In this document: one piece after another, positions 1-7,210 of the stretch | How the letters are laid out: every line of letters begins with the position of its first letter | Numbering within the stretch: the stretch's first letter is position 1 | DNA from: Acidobacteriota bacterium | GTDB lineage: Bacteria > Acidobacteriota > Terriglobia > Bryobacterales > Bryobacteraceae | Direction: 5' to 3' | Assembly: GCA_017307505.1 (NCBI GenBank) | Contig: JAFKEE010000019.1 | Coordinates: forward strand, 272,120-336,119 | Length of the DNA stretch: 64,000 nucleotides | Made by a program: the position numbers and the translations under genes | Notes under the pieces: model-generated | Seen by the model: only the letters and a program-made list of their open reading frames with translations | Told to the model about the DNA's origin: nothing | Databases searched by the model: none

Positions 1-325
1 CAGACCCTTCCCCGCAAGCCTCACAATGCGCTTCCGCCCGGGCCGGGCCGCCCCCGTCCAGCAGCCACACCGCCCGGATCATGGCGTGACGGTCCGCCAG
101 CCCCAGCGAGTGCAGCTCGCTCCAGACGAGTTGCGGTGACGCGATGGCAAGCAGACTGGTCACGACATGCTCCAGCGGTTGTCCAAAATCGACGTTCCAG
201 ATTGCGCGGACGTTTGCGGCGATGCCTTGCACGCCCACCTGGCACGGACCGGTGTCCGGCCGCCCTGGCGAAGGCAGATCGATCAGGGCCTCACTTTTCC
301 GTGGGCTCGGTGACGTTGGTGTCAC
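1..325 (-). CDS. Truncated eCIS operon gene (baseplate chaperone-like?)
   Basis: This reading frame is open from the tube gene to the window edge and is cut at its C-terminus. It reads as a normal globular protein with a Cys pair (CEACGEG) near the edge. The first in-frame start I can find is a GTG at 325, which overlaps the 3' end of the tube gene by 35 bp; a later non-ATG start is possible because no clear ribosome site decides it. Position directly after the tube suggests a baseplate or assembly protein of the injection system. The Cys pair recalls T4 gp28-like hub assembly chaperones, but that is only a resemblance. The function is not established. Confidence 0.55.
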   Translation of the reverse strand, partial: MTPTSPSPRKSEALIDLPSPGRPDTGPCQVGVQGIAANVRAIWNVDFGQPLEHVVTSLLAIASPQLVWSELHSLGLADRHAMIRAVWLLDGGGPARAEAHCEACGEGS

Positions 326-806
326 GTTCCCAACCCTCGCACTCGATCTTGATCGACTCGATCGCCACGGCGTTCGCATTGGCATCGAGTTCCGGCAGGG
401 CCTGGTATTCGCTCACCCAGCAGCGAAAGATGTTGTACGAAATCGCCTTCTGCCCTGCCTCGTTGAAGACGTCCAGGATCAGGTTCTTTCTGAAACTCTT
501 CAATGCGATTTCAGCGCCGAAGGCCGCGCCGTGGAGGAATGCCAGATTCGCCCAGTTCTCGAAGTCGGTGTCGTGAGTCACACCCCGGGATAACGTGATG
601 GCATCGTAGTCGGTGCGGCCCGGAGCCTTGTGCGGATTGTTGGGATCGCCGCCTTCTCTGTGCTTCACCACTTCGGTAGTTCGCTTCAGCGGAGTCATCT
701 TGGACAGCCCCGCAATGTAATCGGCGCCGTCTTCGAACTTGAGGCGGAACTTGAAATTCTTATACGGGTCTCGGCGCGTTGCCTTGTTGACGACAAAGGA
801 TGGCAT
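291..806 (-). CDS. Contractile injection system inner tube protein (gp19-like)
   Basis: A 171-residue protein of the T4 gp19/Pvc1 tail tube family, whose hexameric rings stack to form the rigid inner tube that the sheath drives into a target. The usual features are visible: an N-terminal strand followed by the DPYKNFKFRL segment, a TPLKRTTEVVKHREGG loop, and the conserved SRGVTHDTDFENWAN motif in the middle. The length fits the family (about 145-175 residues). The ATG at 806 has an AAGGAG ribosome site 9 bases upstream. It lies 22 bp downstream of the sheath gene in the same direction, the standard sheath-tube order of eCIS and tailocin loci. Confidence 0.9.
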   Translation of the reverse strand: MPSFVVNKATRRDPYKNFKFRLKFEDGADYIAGLSKMTPLKRTTEVVKHREGGDPNNPHKAPGRTDYDAITLSRGVTHDTDFENWANLAFLHGAAFGAEIALKSFRKNLILDVFNEAGQKAISYNIFRCWVSEYQALPELDANANAVAIESIKIECEGWERDTNVTEPTEK

Positions 807-828
807 GGTGTCTCAACTCCTTCCCGAA

Positions 829-2397
829 CTAGACCGGGACCTTTCCGGCCATTTGGCTGATCTTGATGACGACGAACTCGACAGGCTTGAGCGGAGCGAA
901 GCCCACCAGAATGTTCACAATGCCCTTGTTGATGTCGTCCTGGGTCGTGGTTTCCGAGTCGCATTTCACGAAGTACGCTTCTTTGGGCGTCTGTCCCTGG
1001 AACGCACCCTGGCGGAACAGGGAGTTCATGAATGCGCCGAAGTTCAGCCGGATCTGGGCCCAGAGCGGTTCGTCGTTCGGCTCGAAGACAATCCACTTCG
1101 ACGCCCGGAACAGGCTCTCTTCAATGAAGAGCGCTGTGCGCCGCACCGGGATGTACTTCCACTCCGAAGCCTGAGCGTCCGCGCCTGCCAGCGTCCGCGC
1201 CCCCCAGCATGTGTGGCCGAGGATCGGGAACGTCCTCAGGCAGTTGATCGCTATCGGATTCAGGTCGCCGTTTTCCAGGTCGGTCAGCGTATACTGCAGA
1301 CCCTGGGCGCCCAGCAACTTCGCTTCCTCGCCCGCGGGTGCCTTCCACACACCTCGATTCGTATCGATGCGCGCGTAGACTCCAGCCATTGCCCCCGAGG
1401 GCGCGAACAGCCTCGGCCGGTTCTCCTTCAAGGGATCAGAGAACAGGATTCTCGGCCAGTAGATGACGGAGTTCTTGCTTCTGAAGGGATCCACGGCGGC
1501 TTTGCCCGTATCCACCGCAGCCTTGTCTTTCCAGCCTGCCGGCGGATCGTAGATCAGGATGGCGCGTTTGGTTTCCGCATACACCACGGCCGCCGACCAC
1601 ACCGCGTTCCCGATATCCGGAGCGCCCGGCTTCTCGCCTTCGGAGTAAGGAGGAATCACCAGGATCGTGACAATCTCCGCATCTTCCAGCGCGTACATGC
1701 CCTTCTTCGACGCCGGCCCGCCGCCCGGTGCCAGGTCCGTGTCGCCCAGCGGCCCTCCGTCGCTGGGAGTCCCGCTGTCGATCGTATTGAAGTCCGCCAC
1801 GGCGTTCGGCCGGTCCGGCGGCACCGTGCCCGTTACCGTCACCAGGTTTGACTCGTTGGCGACGACCGACTGCACGAATCGGGGCTTGTTCGGGTCGCCA
1901 GTTACATTGCGGTACTCCTCGCGAATCACGGTCACTTCGTTCGTGATCGGATCCGTGATCTTCAGCACCACAGTGAGGTTGTACTCATCTGCCTGCTGCG
2001 GGACGCGTGTGTTGTGGTCAACGGTAAAGAACAGGTCCTTCGACCAGGTGCCCGGCGTCTTCGCCGAAAGAAACAGGTTGCCGGTGGGAGTGGGCAGCTT
2101 GTAGGTCACGGCCGCGGCAGCAGCGGTTGCCGTGTCCACCACGCGCACCACATAGGCATCCGCGCCACCGTTCAGAAAGTACTGCTGGACGGCGTACCCC
2201 AACTCGCTCATGCTCCACAGCCCGCCGAACGTTCGTTCGAAATCGGTGAAGTTGTGGATTCGGATCGGCTGGTTCAGCGGACCGCGCTTGGCCCGTCCCA
2301 CGAAGCCAGCCACGGCCGTCGGCACCGCGACAATCGTTCTTACGGGACTGGGGACTTCTTCGATATAGACGCCAGGATAGTTCAGAGTGCTCGGCAT
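829..2397 (-). CDS. Contractile injection system sheath protein
   Basis: A 522-residue contractile tail sheath protein. The N-terminus has the family signature YPGVYIEEVPSPVRTI followed by a VAGFVGRAKRGP segment and a DFERTFGG motif, which form the linker and first subunit-contact strands of known sheaths. The C-terminal third (about residues 400-520) carries the conserved sheath domain, with an FMNSLFRQGAFQG stretch and a terminal strand ending near VVIKISQMAG. The middle (about residues 150-330) is variable and probably surface exposed. A GGAG site sits 6 bases before the ATG. Neighbouring small proteins and no capsid or terminase genes within view favour an eCIS or tailocin over a prophage, but the rest of the locus is outside the window. 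Confidence 0.92.
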   Translation of the reverse strand: MPSTLNYPGVYIEEVPSPVRTIVAVPTAVAGFVGRAKRGPLNQPIRIHNFTDFERTFGGLWSMSELGYAVQQYFLNGGADAYVVRVVDTATAAAAAVTYKLPTPTGNLFLSAKTPGTWSKDLFFTVDHNTRVPQQADEYNLTVVLKITDPITNEVTVIREEYRNVTGDPNKPRFVQSVVANESNLVTVTGTVPPDRPNAVADFNTIDSGTPSDGGPLGDTDLAPGGGPASKKGMYALEDAEIVTILVIPPYSEGEKPGAPDIGNAVWSAAVVYAETKRAILIYDPPAGWKDKAAVDTGKAAVDPFRSKNSVIYWPRILFSDPLKENRPRLFAPSGAMAGVYARIDTNRGVWKAPAGEEAKLLGAQGLQYTLTDLENGDLNPIAINCLRTFPILGHTCWGARTLAGADAQASEWKYIPVRRTALFIEESLFRASKWIVFEPNDEPLWAQIRLNFGAFMNSLFRQGAFQGQTPKEAYFVKCDSETTTQDDINKGIVNILVGFAPLKPVEFVVIKISQMAGKVPV

Positions 2398-2424
2398 GAT
2401 GGCTCCTTTCGCGGTTCAGTGCCC

Positions 2425-2799
2425 TCAACTCTTGCGGAGGACGAAAACATCCACCGTCACATCGGCGGTGGTGCCATTGGCAATCGAGATGGGACCCGCG
2501 GCCGCGCCGGCTTTCACTGCCAGGTCACCGCCCGATAGCACCTGCGGCTGCGTCAATTTGTAGGCGGAGCCTGCTGGGTCGAACTTGTATGTCAGCAGCG
2601 CGTCATACTTGCTCGACGACATGATCAGCAGCAGCAGCTTGTCCGCCGCGGCCGGCTGCAGGTCGACGCTCTTGTTCCCGGCCTTCGGTACGGTCACCGT
2701 GATGCGGTCGAGACCGTCGGCGCTGATCTGCCAGCTCACTCCGACATTGGGCCCGCCCGAAACCTGCACTCCTAGCGTGGCGTTCGCACTAATCGGCAT
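2425..2799 (-). CDS. Hypothetical protein in the eCIS operon
   Basis: A 124-residue protein without recognisable domain, upstream of the sheath gene by 27 bp. I chose the ATG at 2799 (MPISANATLG) because a GGAGG site lies 8 bases before it; an ATG two codons upstream is too close to the site. The sequence is rich in small residues and alternating hydrophobics, as expected for an all-beta protein, and contains no signal peptide or membrane segment. It overlaps the end of the preceding 90-residue gene, so the two are probably co-translated. Role unknown: an accessory structural protein or a cargo are possible inferences. Confidence 0.65.
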   Translation of the reverse strand: MPISANATLGVQVSGGPNVGVSWQISADGLDRITVTVPKAGNKSVDLQPAAADKLLLLIMSSSKYDALLTYKFDPAGSAYKLTQPQVLSGGDLAVKAGAAAGPISIANGTTADVTVDVFVLRKS

Positions 2800-3061
2800 C
2801 GTCATCTCCCTCCAATTGGACTTCCGCGGAATAAGGGCCGGCGAGGTCCACCGGATACAGCTTCTGAAGCGGAACTATCACTTTCGTCCGGTCGCTGAGT
2901 TCCACAACTCCAAATGCCTCCGACTGCACACCTGAACGCGTAATGCTCGACAACACACCCAGCAGCCGCTCCCCTTCTCCGAGGGTTTGCAGCAATTCGC
3001 GCGCCCCCGGCAGGTAGACATCCTGGATCTGAAATGCGACGTTCTCACCTTTGCGCGCCAC
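2789..3061 (-). CDS. Small hypothetical protein, first gene of the eCIS operon
   Basis: A 90-residue protein starting with GTG at 3061; AAAGGA lies about 10 bases upstream. It is mostly beta-forming with an acidic C-terminus ending EGDDDAD. No family is recognised. It overlaps the next gene by about 11 bp, which points to coupling. It is the first gene of the leftward operon that includes sheath and tube, and a candidate sigma-54 promoter lies 30 bp upstream. The function is unknown. Confidence 0.6.
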   Translation of the reverse strand: MARKGENVAFQIQDVYLPGARELLQTLGEGERLLGVLSSITRSGVQSEAFGVVELSDRTKVIVPLQKLYPVDLAGPYSAEVQLEGDDDAD

Positions 3062-3090
3062 AGGCCGGTGTCCTTTGTCCGTTCTGCTTT

Positions 3091-3106
3091 GGCAGGTGGA
3101 GGACCA
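3091..3106 (-). promoter_or_regulatory. Candidate sigma-54 (-24/-12) promoter of the eCIS operon
   Basis: On the minus strand the sequence TGGTCCTCCACCTGCC keeps the invariant GG and GC with exactly ten bases between them, and the -12 side reads TGC. It departs from the TGGCAC-N5-TTGC consensus in the CAC part and in one T. A start site about 12 bases further on, near 3080, would leave a short leader that still contains the AAAGGA ribosome site of the 3061 gene. The adjacent sigma-54 activator makes the reading more credible. It is a match by eye, without a scored model. Confidence 0.4.
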
Positions 3107-3238
3107 CTCCGGCCGCCTCAGTCCGTCCGCTTGTTTTGTTGGAGTTCGATTTGGGGCCAGGCGGTGGGGGAAGCCGGCGCCTGCATAAATCTGCAGTTCG
3201 GGACCAGACTTCCTGCAGGTTTTCTCAGCCCGTCCCCT

Positions 3239-4411
3239 TCAGGCGATCTGCGAAAGTCCCTTGGTTTGAGTCATGGGACGAGGCCCTGAATCCCGGCTGC
3301 CGGTGCTCTCCGCGCGATCCATACCTATGGACAGGTCCAGCTCATGCAGCTTCTGGTAAAGGCTCCGCTCGCTGATTCCCAGCTTGCCAGCCAGCGCTTT
3401 GCGCGTCATTCCCTTGGATCTCAGCGCTTCCTCCAGCAAGGCCCGCTCAAACGAACCCAGCGCTCCGTCCAGGGACATCAGTCCCTGCTGGATGCTCAGC
3501 CACGATTGGGCGACCGCGCTTTGGAGCACGTCCGCCGTCCGCCGCTCCGGTGGAGCCGTCCCCTGGCTCGTCCAGTCCTGCAAAGTCAGGCAGTCGCCCG
3601 TCGACTTCGCGAACAGCATGCGCTGGACGGCATGTTCCAGCTCCCGGATGTTGCCGGCAAACGGGTGTCTCTCCAGGCGGCGCAGCAGTTGCTCGTCCAC
3701 CGCGGCAATTGGACCGTACAGTGCCTTATGCCGGGCCGCGAACTCCAGTATCAGGGCCTCCAGGTCGCAGTGGCGTTCTCTCAGGGGAGGGATCCGCAGA
3801 TGAATGACATTCAGCCTGTAATACAGGTCGGCCCGGAATGCCCTTTCCCCCACCAGAGATTCCAGCGCGGTGTTCGCCGCCGCGATCACCCGCACGTCCA
3901 CCGGCAGTTCCTCGTCGCTTCCGATTGGTCTCACCCGCCCGCGTTGAAGCACATCCAGCAGCTTGGCCTGGATATTGGGAGACAGATCGTTCACATCGTC
4001 CAGAAAGATCGTTCCGCCGCGGGCGCTCAGGAACAGTCCGGACCGTGCGGCATGGGCGCCGGAATAAGCACCGCGCGCGTGGCCGAAGAGTTCCGACTCA
4101 GCCAGGCTCTCAGGAATCGCACCACACGCTACGGTTACAAACGGGCAGCGGCGCCGCTTCTCATCCAGTTCGTGGATGGCGCTGGCCAGAATCTGCTTGC
4201 CCGTGCCGGTCTCGCCTTCCACCAGCAGGGGTACATCGCTAATCCGCGCCGCCTTCCAGGCCTGGCGCAGCAGGGGCATCATTTGCGGACCACAGGTGCT
4301 CACCAGCCCCATGCTCGCGAAGACCTCTCTCAGAGTCTCGTCATTGACTTGGGCAGGATTCACTGCGGTTCGATAGCCAGCTTGAGGTGCACTCATGGCA
4401 TCGACTTCCAT
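3239..4411 (-). CDS. Sigma-54 dependent transcriptional activator without receiver domain
   Basis: A 390-residue enhancer-binding protein. Residues 1-45 are short and contain no receiver, GAF or PAS domain. The AAA+ domain (about 45-280) shows Walker A GETGTGK, Walker [10 protein letters not shown], and an L1 loop that reads GAYSGA instead of GAFTGA. The C-terminus (about 320-370) is a Fis-type helix-turn-helix ([18 protein letters not shown]). Such proteins use ATP hydrolysis to open sigma-54 polymerase complexes. Without a sensor domain, control must come from expression level, a partner protein or the short N-terminus. It ends about 180 bp before the eCIS operon in the same direction, so it is a plausible local activator. 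An alternative ATG lies at 4396. Confidence 0.88.
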   Translation of the reverse strand: MEVDAMSAPQAGYRTAVNPAQVNDETLREVFASMGLVSTCGPQMMPLLRQAWKAARISDVPLLVEGETGTGKQILASAIHELDEKRRRCPFVTVACGAIPESLAESELFGHARGAYSGAHAARSGLFLSARGGTIFLDDVNDLSPNIQAKLLDVLQRGRVRPIGSDEELPVDVRVIAAANTALESLVGERAFRADLYYRLNVIHLRIPPLRERHCDLEALILEFAARHKALYGPIAAVDEQLLRRLERHPFAGNIRELEHAVQRMLFAKSTGDCLTLQDWTSQGTAPPERRTADVLQSAVAQSWLSIQQGLMSLDGALGSFERALLEEALRSKGMTRKALAGKLGISERSLYQKLHELDLSIGMDRAESTGSRDSGPRPMTQTKGLSQIA

Positions 4412-4507
4412 TCCATTCCCCCATCCCAGATGGGGACTCCGATCAGACTAGAGTGAATCCTAGCGCACTTTCGTTTCGGTTTCTCCAAATTTTCAGCAGC
4501 AGTTTCT

Positions 4508-4541
4508 GGTACCCGCTAGAACCATTGGCCAATCCGGTACC
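4508..4541. promoter_or_regulatory. Clustered palindromes in the divergent intergenic region
   Basis: Between the sigma-54 activator and the PilZ gene lie GGTACC (4508-4513), a perfect ten-base palindrome ATTGGCCAAT (4524-4533) and a second GGTACC (4536-4541), all within 34 bp. A symmetric arrangement in a divergent promoter region is what an operator for a dimeric regulator looks like, but no regulator can be assigned and chance is not excluded. Confidence 0.3.
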
Positions 4542-4623
4542 TGCTTCCGCGTAGTACCATATCCGCTCTTTCCTAACCCCACCTCATCTTGTTTGTTTGC
4601 ACCGGATAGGGTTTCCTGGATAC

Positions 4624-4917
4624 ATGGTGCTTAGACAGGAACGCCGTACCTCGGCGCGCCAGACCGAGGATTGCAGTATCTATTTCTTCGGCGAAGGCTC
4701 GCGTGGCAGCTGGCAACTTCGTGGTGTGGTTTCCGATGTATCCGGCCAAGGCCTGGCGTTCCGGTCCCAACACAAATGGCAGGTGGGAACTATCCTCTGG
4801 TGCGCCGTGCCCTCCAAGGCGATCTACACACGGGCCATGGTCTGCCACTGCACCGGCCAGCCCTGGCATCGCAGGACGGGCGTCCGCTTCCTCGCCGCCC
4901 CGCTGCCCGAAGAATAA
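4624..4917 (+). CDS. Small PilZ-domain protein (c-di-GMP binding candidate)
   Basis: About 97 residues, essentially one PilZ domain. The two c-di-GMP contact motifs are present: RxxxR within RRTSAR near the N-terminus and DxSxxG as DVSGQG about 30 residues later, followed by the beta-barrel pattern ending in TGVRFL. I start at the ATG at 4624; a TTG at 4597 would add nine residues. Stand-alone PilZ proteins act as c-di-GMP receptors that pass the signal to a partner protein. It is transcribed divergently from the sigma-54 activator of the eCIS locus, so a shared regulatory region is possible. Confidence 0.75.
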   Translation: MVLRQERRTSARQTEDCSIYFFGEGSRGSWQLRGVVSDVSGQGLAFRSQHKWQVGTILWCAVPSKAIYTRAMVCHCTGQPWHRRTGVRFLAAPLPEE

Positions 4918-4962
4918 CGAACCTCAATCTTTTCAGTCTTTGAGATCCGTTATTACAAAACT

Positions 4963-4990
4963 CTGACAATTCCGCTCTTGCTGGTATAGG
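4963..4990 (+). promoter_or_regulatory. Candidate sigma-70 promoter for the nitronate monooxygenase gene
   Basis: CTGACA (4963-4968) and TATAGG (4985-4990) are 16 bases apart and stand 14 bases before the ATG at 5005. Transcription would begin only a few bases before the start codon, so the mRNA would be nearly leaderless; no ribosome site is visible. Confidence 0.35.
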
Positions 4991-5004
4991 ATGATGCTCT
5001 ATAG

Positions 5005-6456
5005 ATGGGCAACTCTTCCAGTTTTACCCTCCCCAAGATCATCCAGGGTGGGATGGGTGTCGGTGTTTCCAATTGGCGGCTCGCCCGCACGGTTTCCAGC
5101 CTAGGTCAACTCGGTGTCGTCTCCGGCACAGCCCTTGACCGGGTATTGATCCGCCGGTTGCAGGACGGAGATCCGGGCGGCCACATGCGCCAGGCGCTGG
5201 ATGCGTTCCCGTTCCCCGAGATTGCCGAGTCGATCTGGGCGAAGTACTACATCGAAGGCGGCAAGGACGAAAAGGCTGCCTACCGGAATGCCCCGCTCCA
5301 CGACAAGGTGATGCCTCGCGAAGTGGCCGAGTTGTGTGTCGCCGCCAACTTCGTGGAGATCTTCCTGGCCAAGGTCGGCCACTCCAATCCCGTCGGAATC
5401 AATTATTTGGAGAAGATCCAGCCGCCGCATCTGGCCTCCATTTACGGAGCCATGCTGGCCGGCGTGGACTACGTCCTGATGGGCGCCGGAATCCCCATGA
5501 AGATCCCCGGCGTGCTCGACCGCTTCGTGAACCACGAGTCGGCCACCTATCCTCTCTATGTAGCCGGAGCTCAACCCGGCGACGACACCACCATGGTGTT
5601 CGATCCCCAGGAGTTCCGCGCCCACGCCCTGCCGCCGTTGAAGCGGCCCATGTTCCTGGCCATTATCGCCTCGAATACCCTGGCCGTCACCCTGGTCAAG
5701 AAGGCCAACGGCAAGGTGGACGGTTTTGTCATCGAAGGCCCCACAGCCGGCGGCCACAATGCCCCGCCCCGCGGAAAACTCCTTCTGAATGAGCGGAATG
5801 AGCCCGTCTACGGCGAGCGCGACAAGGTCGATCTGCCCAAAATGTGTGAGTTGGGCCTGCCTTTCTGGCTGGCTGGGGGCTATGGCTCCCCTGAGATGTT
5901 GGCTGAAGCGCTGGATGCCGGCGCCGCCGGTGTCCAGGTCGGCACGGCATTCGCCTACTCCGAAGAATCCGGGCTCCGCGACGATTACAAGCAGCAGGTT
6001 CTGGAACTGGTGCGCAACGGCGAAGCCACGGTCTTTACCGACCGGCTGGCATCACCCACCGGATTCCCGTTCAAAGTAGTCCAGACAGAAGGCACGGTTT
6101 CCGACGCCGCCGTCTACGACGCCCGTCCGCGCATCTGCGACCTGGGCTACCTGCGCGAAGCCTACCGCACCCCGGAGGGTGAGATCGACTTCCGCTGCGC
6201 GTCGGAACCCGTCTCCATCTTCGTAGCCAAGGGCGGCGACATCGCGGAGACCGAGGGGCGCAAATGTGTCTGCAATGCCCTGATGGCCACGGTCGGCCAA
6301 CCGCAGATCCGCAACGGCAAGTACCTGGAAGCCGGCGTGATCACCAGCGGCGACGATCTTCCTGAAATTAAACGGTTTATGCGCGATGACGGCAGCCGCT
6401 ACCATGCCTCGGATGTCGTCACCGTAATGCTGAGCAAAGTTCAGGAACTGGTCTAG
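5005..6456 (+). CDS. Nitronate monooxygenase family flavoprotein
   Basis: A 483-residue FMN-dependent TIM-barrel protein of the 2-nitropropane dioxygenase/nitronate monooxygenase family. Recognisable elements are the N-terminal IIQGGMGVGVSN segment, the central VIEGPTAGGHNAP flavin/phosphate motif (about residues 235-250) and the later GGYGSPEML...GAAGVQVGTAFAYSEES region that closes the barrel. It oxidises nitronates, or acts as an enoyl reductase-like enzyme in the related PfaD group. It is longer than the usual 310-360 residues; the extra length is mainly C-terminal (about residues 350-483) and includes a CVCNAL Cys pair. It is transcribed alone, and its stop codon is 1 bp from the convergent response regulator. 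Confidence 0.85.
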   Translation: MGNSSSFTLPKIIQGGMGVGVSNWRLARTVSSLGQLGVVSGTALDRVLIRRLQDGDPGGHMRQALDAFPFPEIAESIWAKYYIEGGKDEKAAYRNAPLHDKVMPREVAELCVAANFVEIFLAKVGHSNPVGINYLEKIQPPHLASIYGAMLAGVDYVLMGAGIPMKIPGVLDRFVNHESATYPLYVAGAQPGDDTTMVFDPQEFRAHALPPLKRPMFLAIIASNTLAVTLVKKANGKVDGFVIEGPTAGGHNAPPRGKLLLNERNEPVYGERDKVDLPKMCELGLPFWLAGGYGSPEMLAEALDAGAAGVQVGTAFAYSEESGLRDDYKQQVLELVRNGEATVFTDRLASPTGFPFKVVQTEGTVSDAAVYDARPRICDLGYLREAYRTPEGEIDFRCASEPVSIFVAKGGDIAETEGRKCVCNALMATVGQPQIRNGKYLEAGVITSGDDLPEIKRFMRDDGSRYHASDVVTVMLSKVQELV

Positions 6457-6457
6457 A

Positions 6458-7210
6458 TTACTTGGAGGCAGGGGGATCGGCCACAAACCGGTACCCCACG
6501 CCACGCACCGTCAGCAGATGCTGCGGCCGGGTGGGCACGTCCTCAATGTAGCGGCGCAGCCGGACAATGAAGTTGTCGATGGCGCGTGTATCGGTATCCT
6601 CACGCAGGCCCCACACCTCTTCCAGCATCGTTTTGCGCGATACGGGAGCGCCCTCGTGCTGGATCAGGTGGCGCAGCAGATTCGCCTCCATCAGAGTCAG
6701 CGGGAATGCTTCGCCGCGTACCACCAGCTCCAGCCGGTCGAAGTTAACTGACTTTTCTCCAAAGGTGTAGGTGTCCTTCGGCTCGGCAGCCGAGGTGGCA
6801 GCGCTCGACAAAGACGATTGGAGCCATTCCTTGCGCCGCAACAATCCTCGCAGCCGGGCAATGAGGATCCCCAAATCGAACGGCTTCGTCAGGTAATCGT
6901 CCGCACCCGCCGAAAACCCGCGCAGCACGTCATCCGGATGCCCGCGGGCCGTCAGCATCAGGGTGGGGATAAACTGTCCGCTTTGACGGAGTTCCGAGAT
7001 GACCGTGAAACCGTCCTTGCCCGGTAGCATCACATCCAGCACGACCACATCGAAAGCGTCCGACTGTGGTGTCGGATTCTGAGGTACCAGCAAAGCCAGG
7101 GCGGCTTCGCCATTGTCGACTACGTCCACCTGGTAGCCTTCCGCCTCCAGATTGAAGCGCAGCCCTTCGGCCAGGTGCTGCTCGTCCTCGACAACAAGAA
7201 TACGGCTCAT
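6458..7210 (-). CDS. OmpR/PhoB-family response regulator
   Basis: A 250-residue two-domain regulator. The receiver (about 1-120) has the acidic pair EDE, the phospho-acceptor Asp in VVVLDVMLPGKDG, the conserved Thr in LMLTARG and the Lys in TKPF. A linker of about 25 residues rich in Ser and Ala precedes the winged-helix DNA-binding domain (about 150-245), with the usual LTLMEANLLRHL and RAIDNFIVRLRRYIE segments and the VRGVGYRF end. The gene overlaps the upstream kinase gene by 4 bp (ATGA), so they form a coupled pair. Target genes cannot be read from the sequence; the desaturase gene just upstream is the closest candidate outside the pair. Confidence 0.93.
   Translation of the reverse strand: MSRILVVEDEQHLAEGLRFNLEAEGYQVDVVDNGEAALALLVPQNPTPQSDAFDVVVLDVMLPGKDGFTVISELRQSGQFIPTLMLTARGHPDDVLRGFSAGADDYLTKPFDLGILIARLRGLLRRKEWLQSSLSSAATSAAEPKDTYTFGEKSVNFDRLELVVRGEAFPLTLMEANLLRHLIQHEGAPVSRKTMLEEVWGLREDTDTRAIDNFIVRLRRYIEDVPTRPQHLLTVRGVGYRFVADPPASK

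Noticed and set aside
829..1851. Plus-strand frame of 370 codons over the sheath gene
   Set aside because: Shadow of the sheath gene; Arg/Gln-rich sequence with no family likeness.
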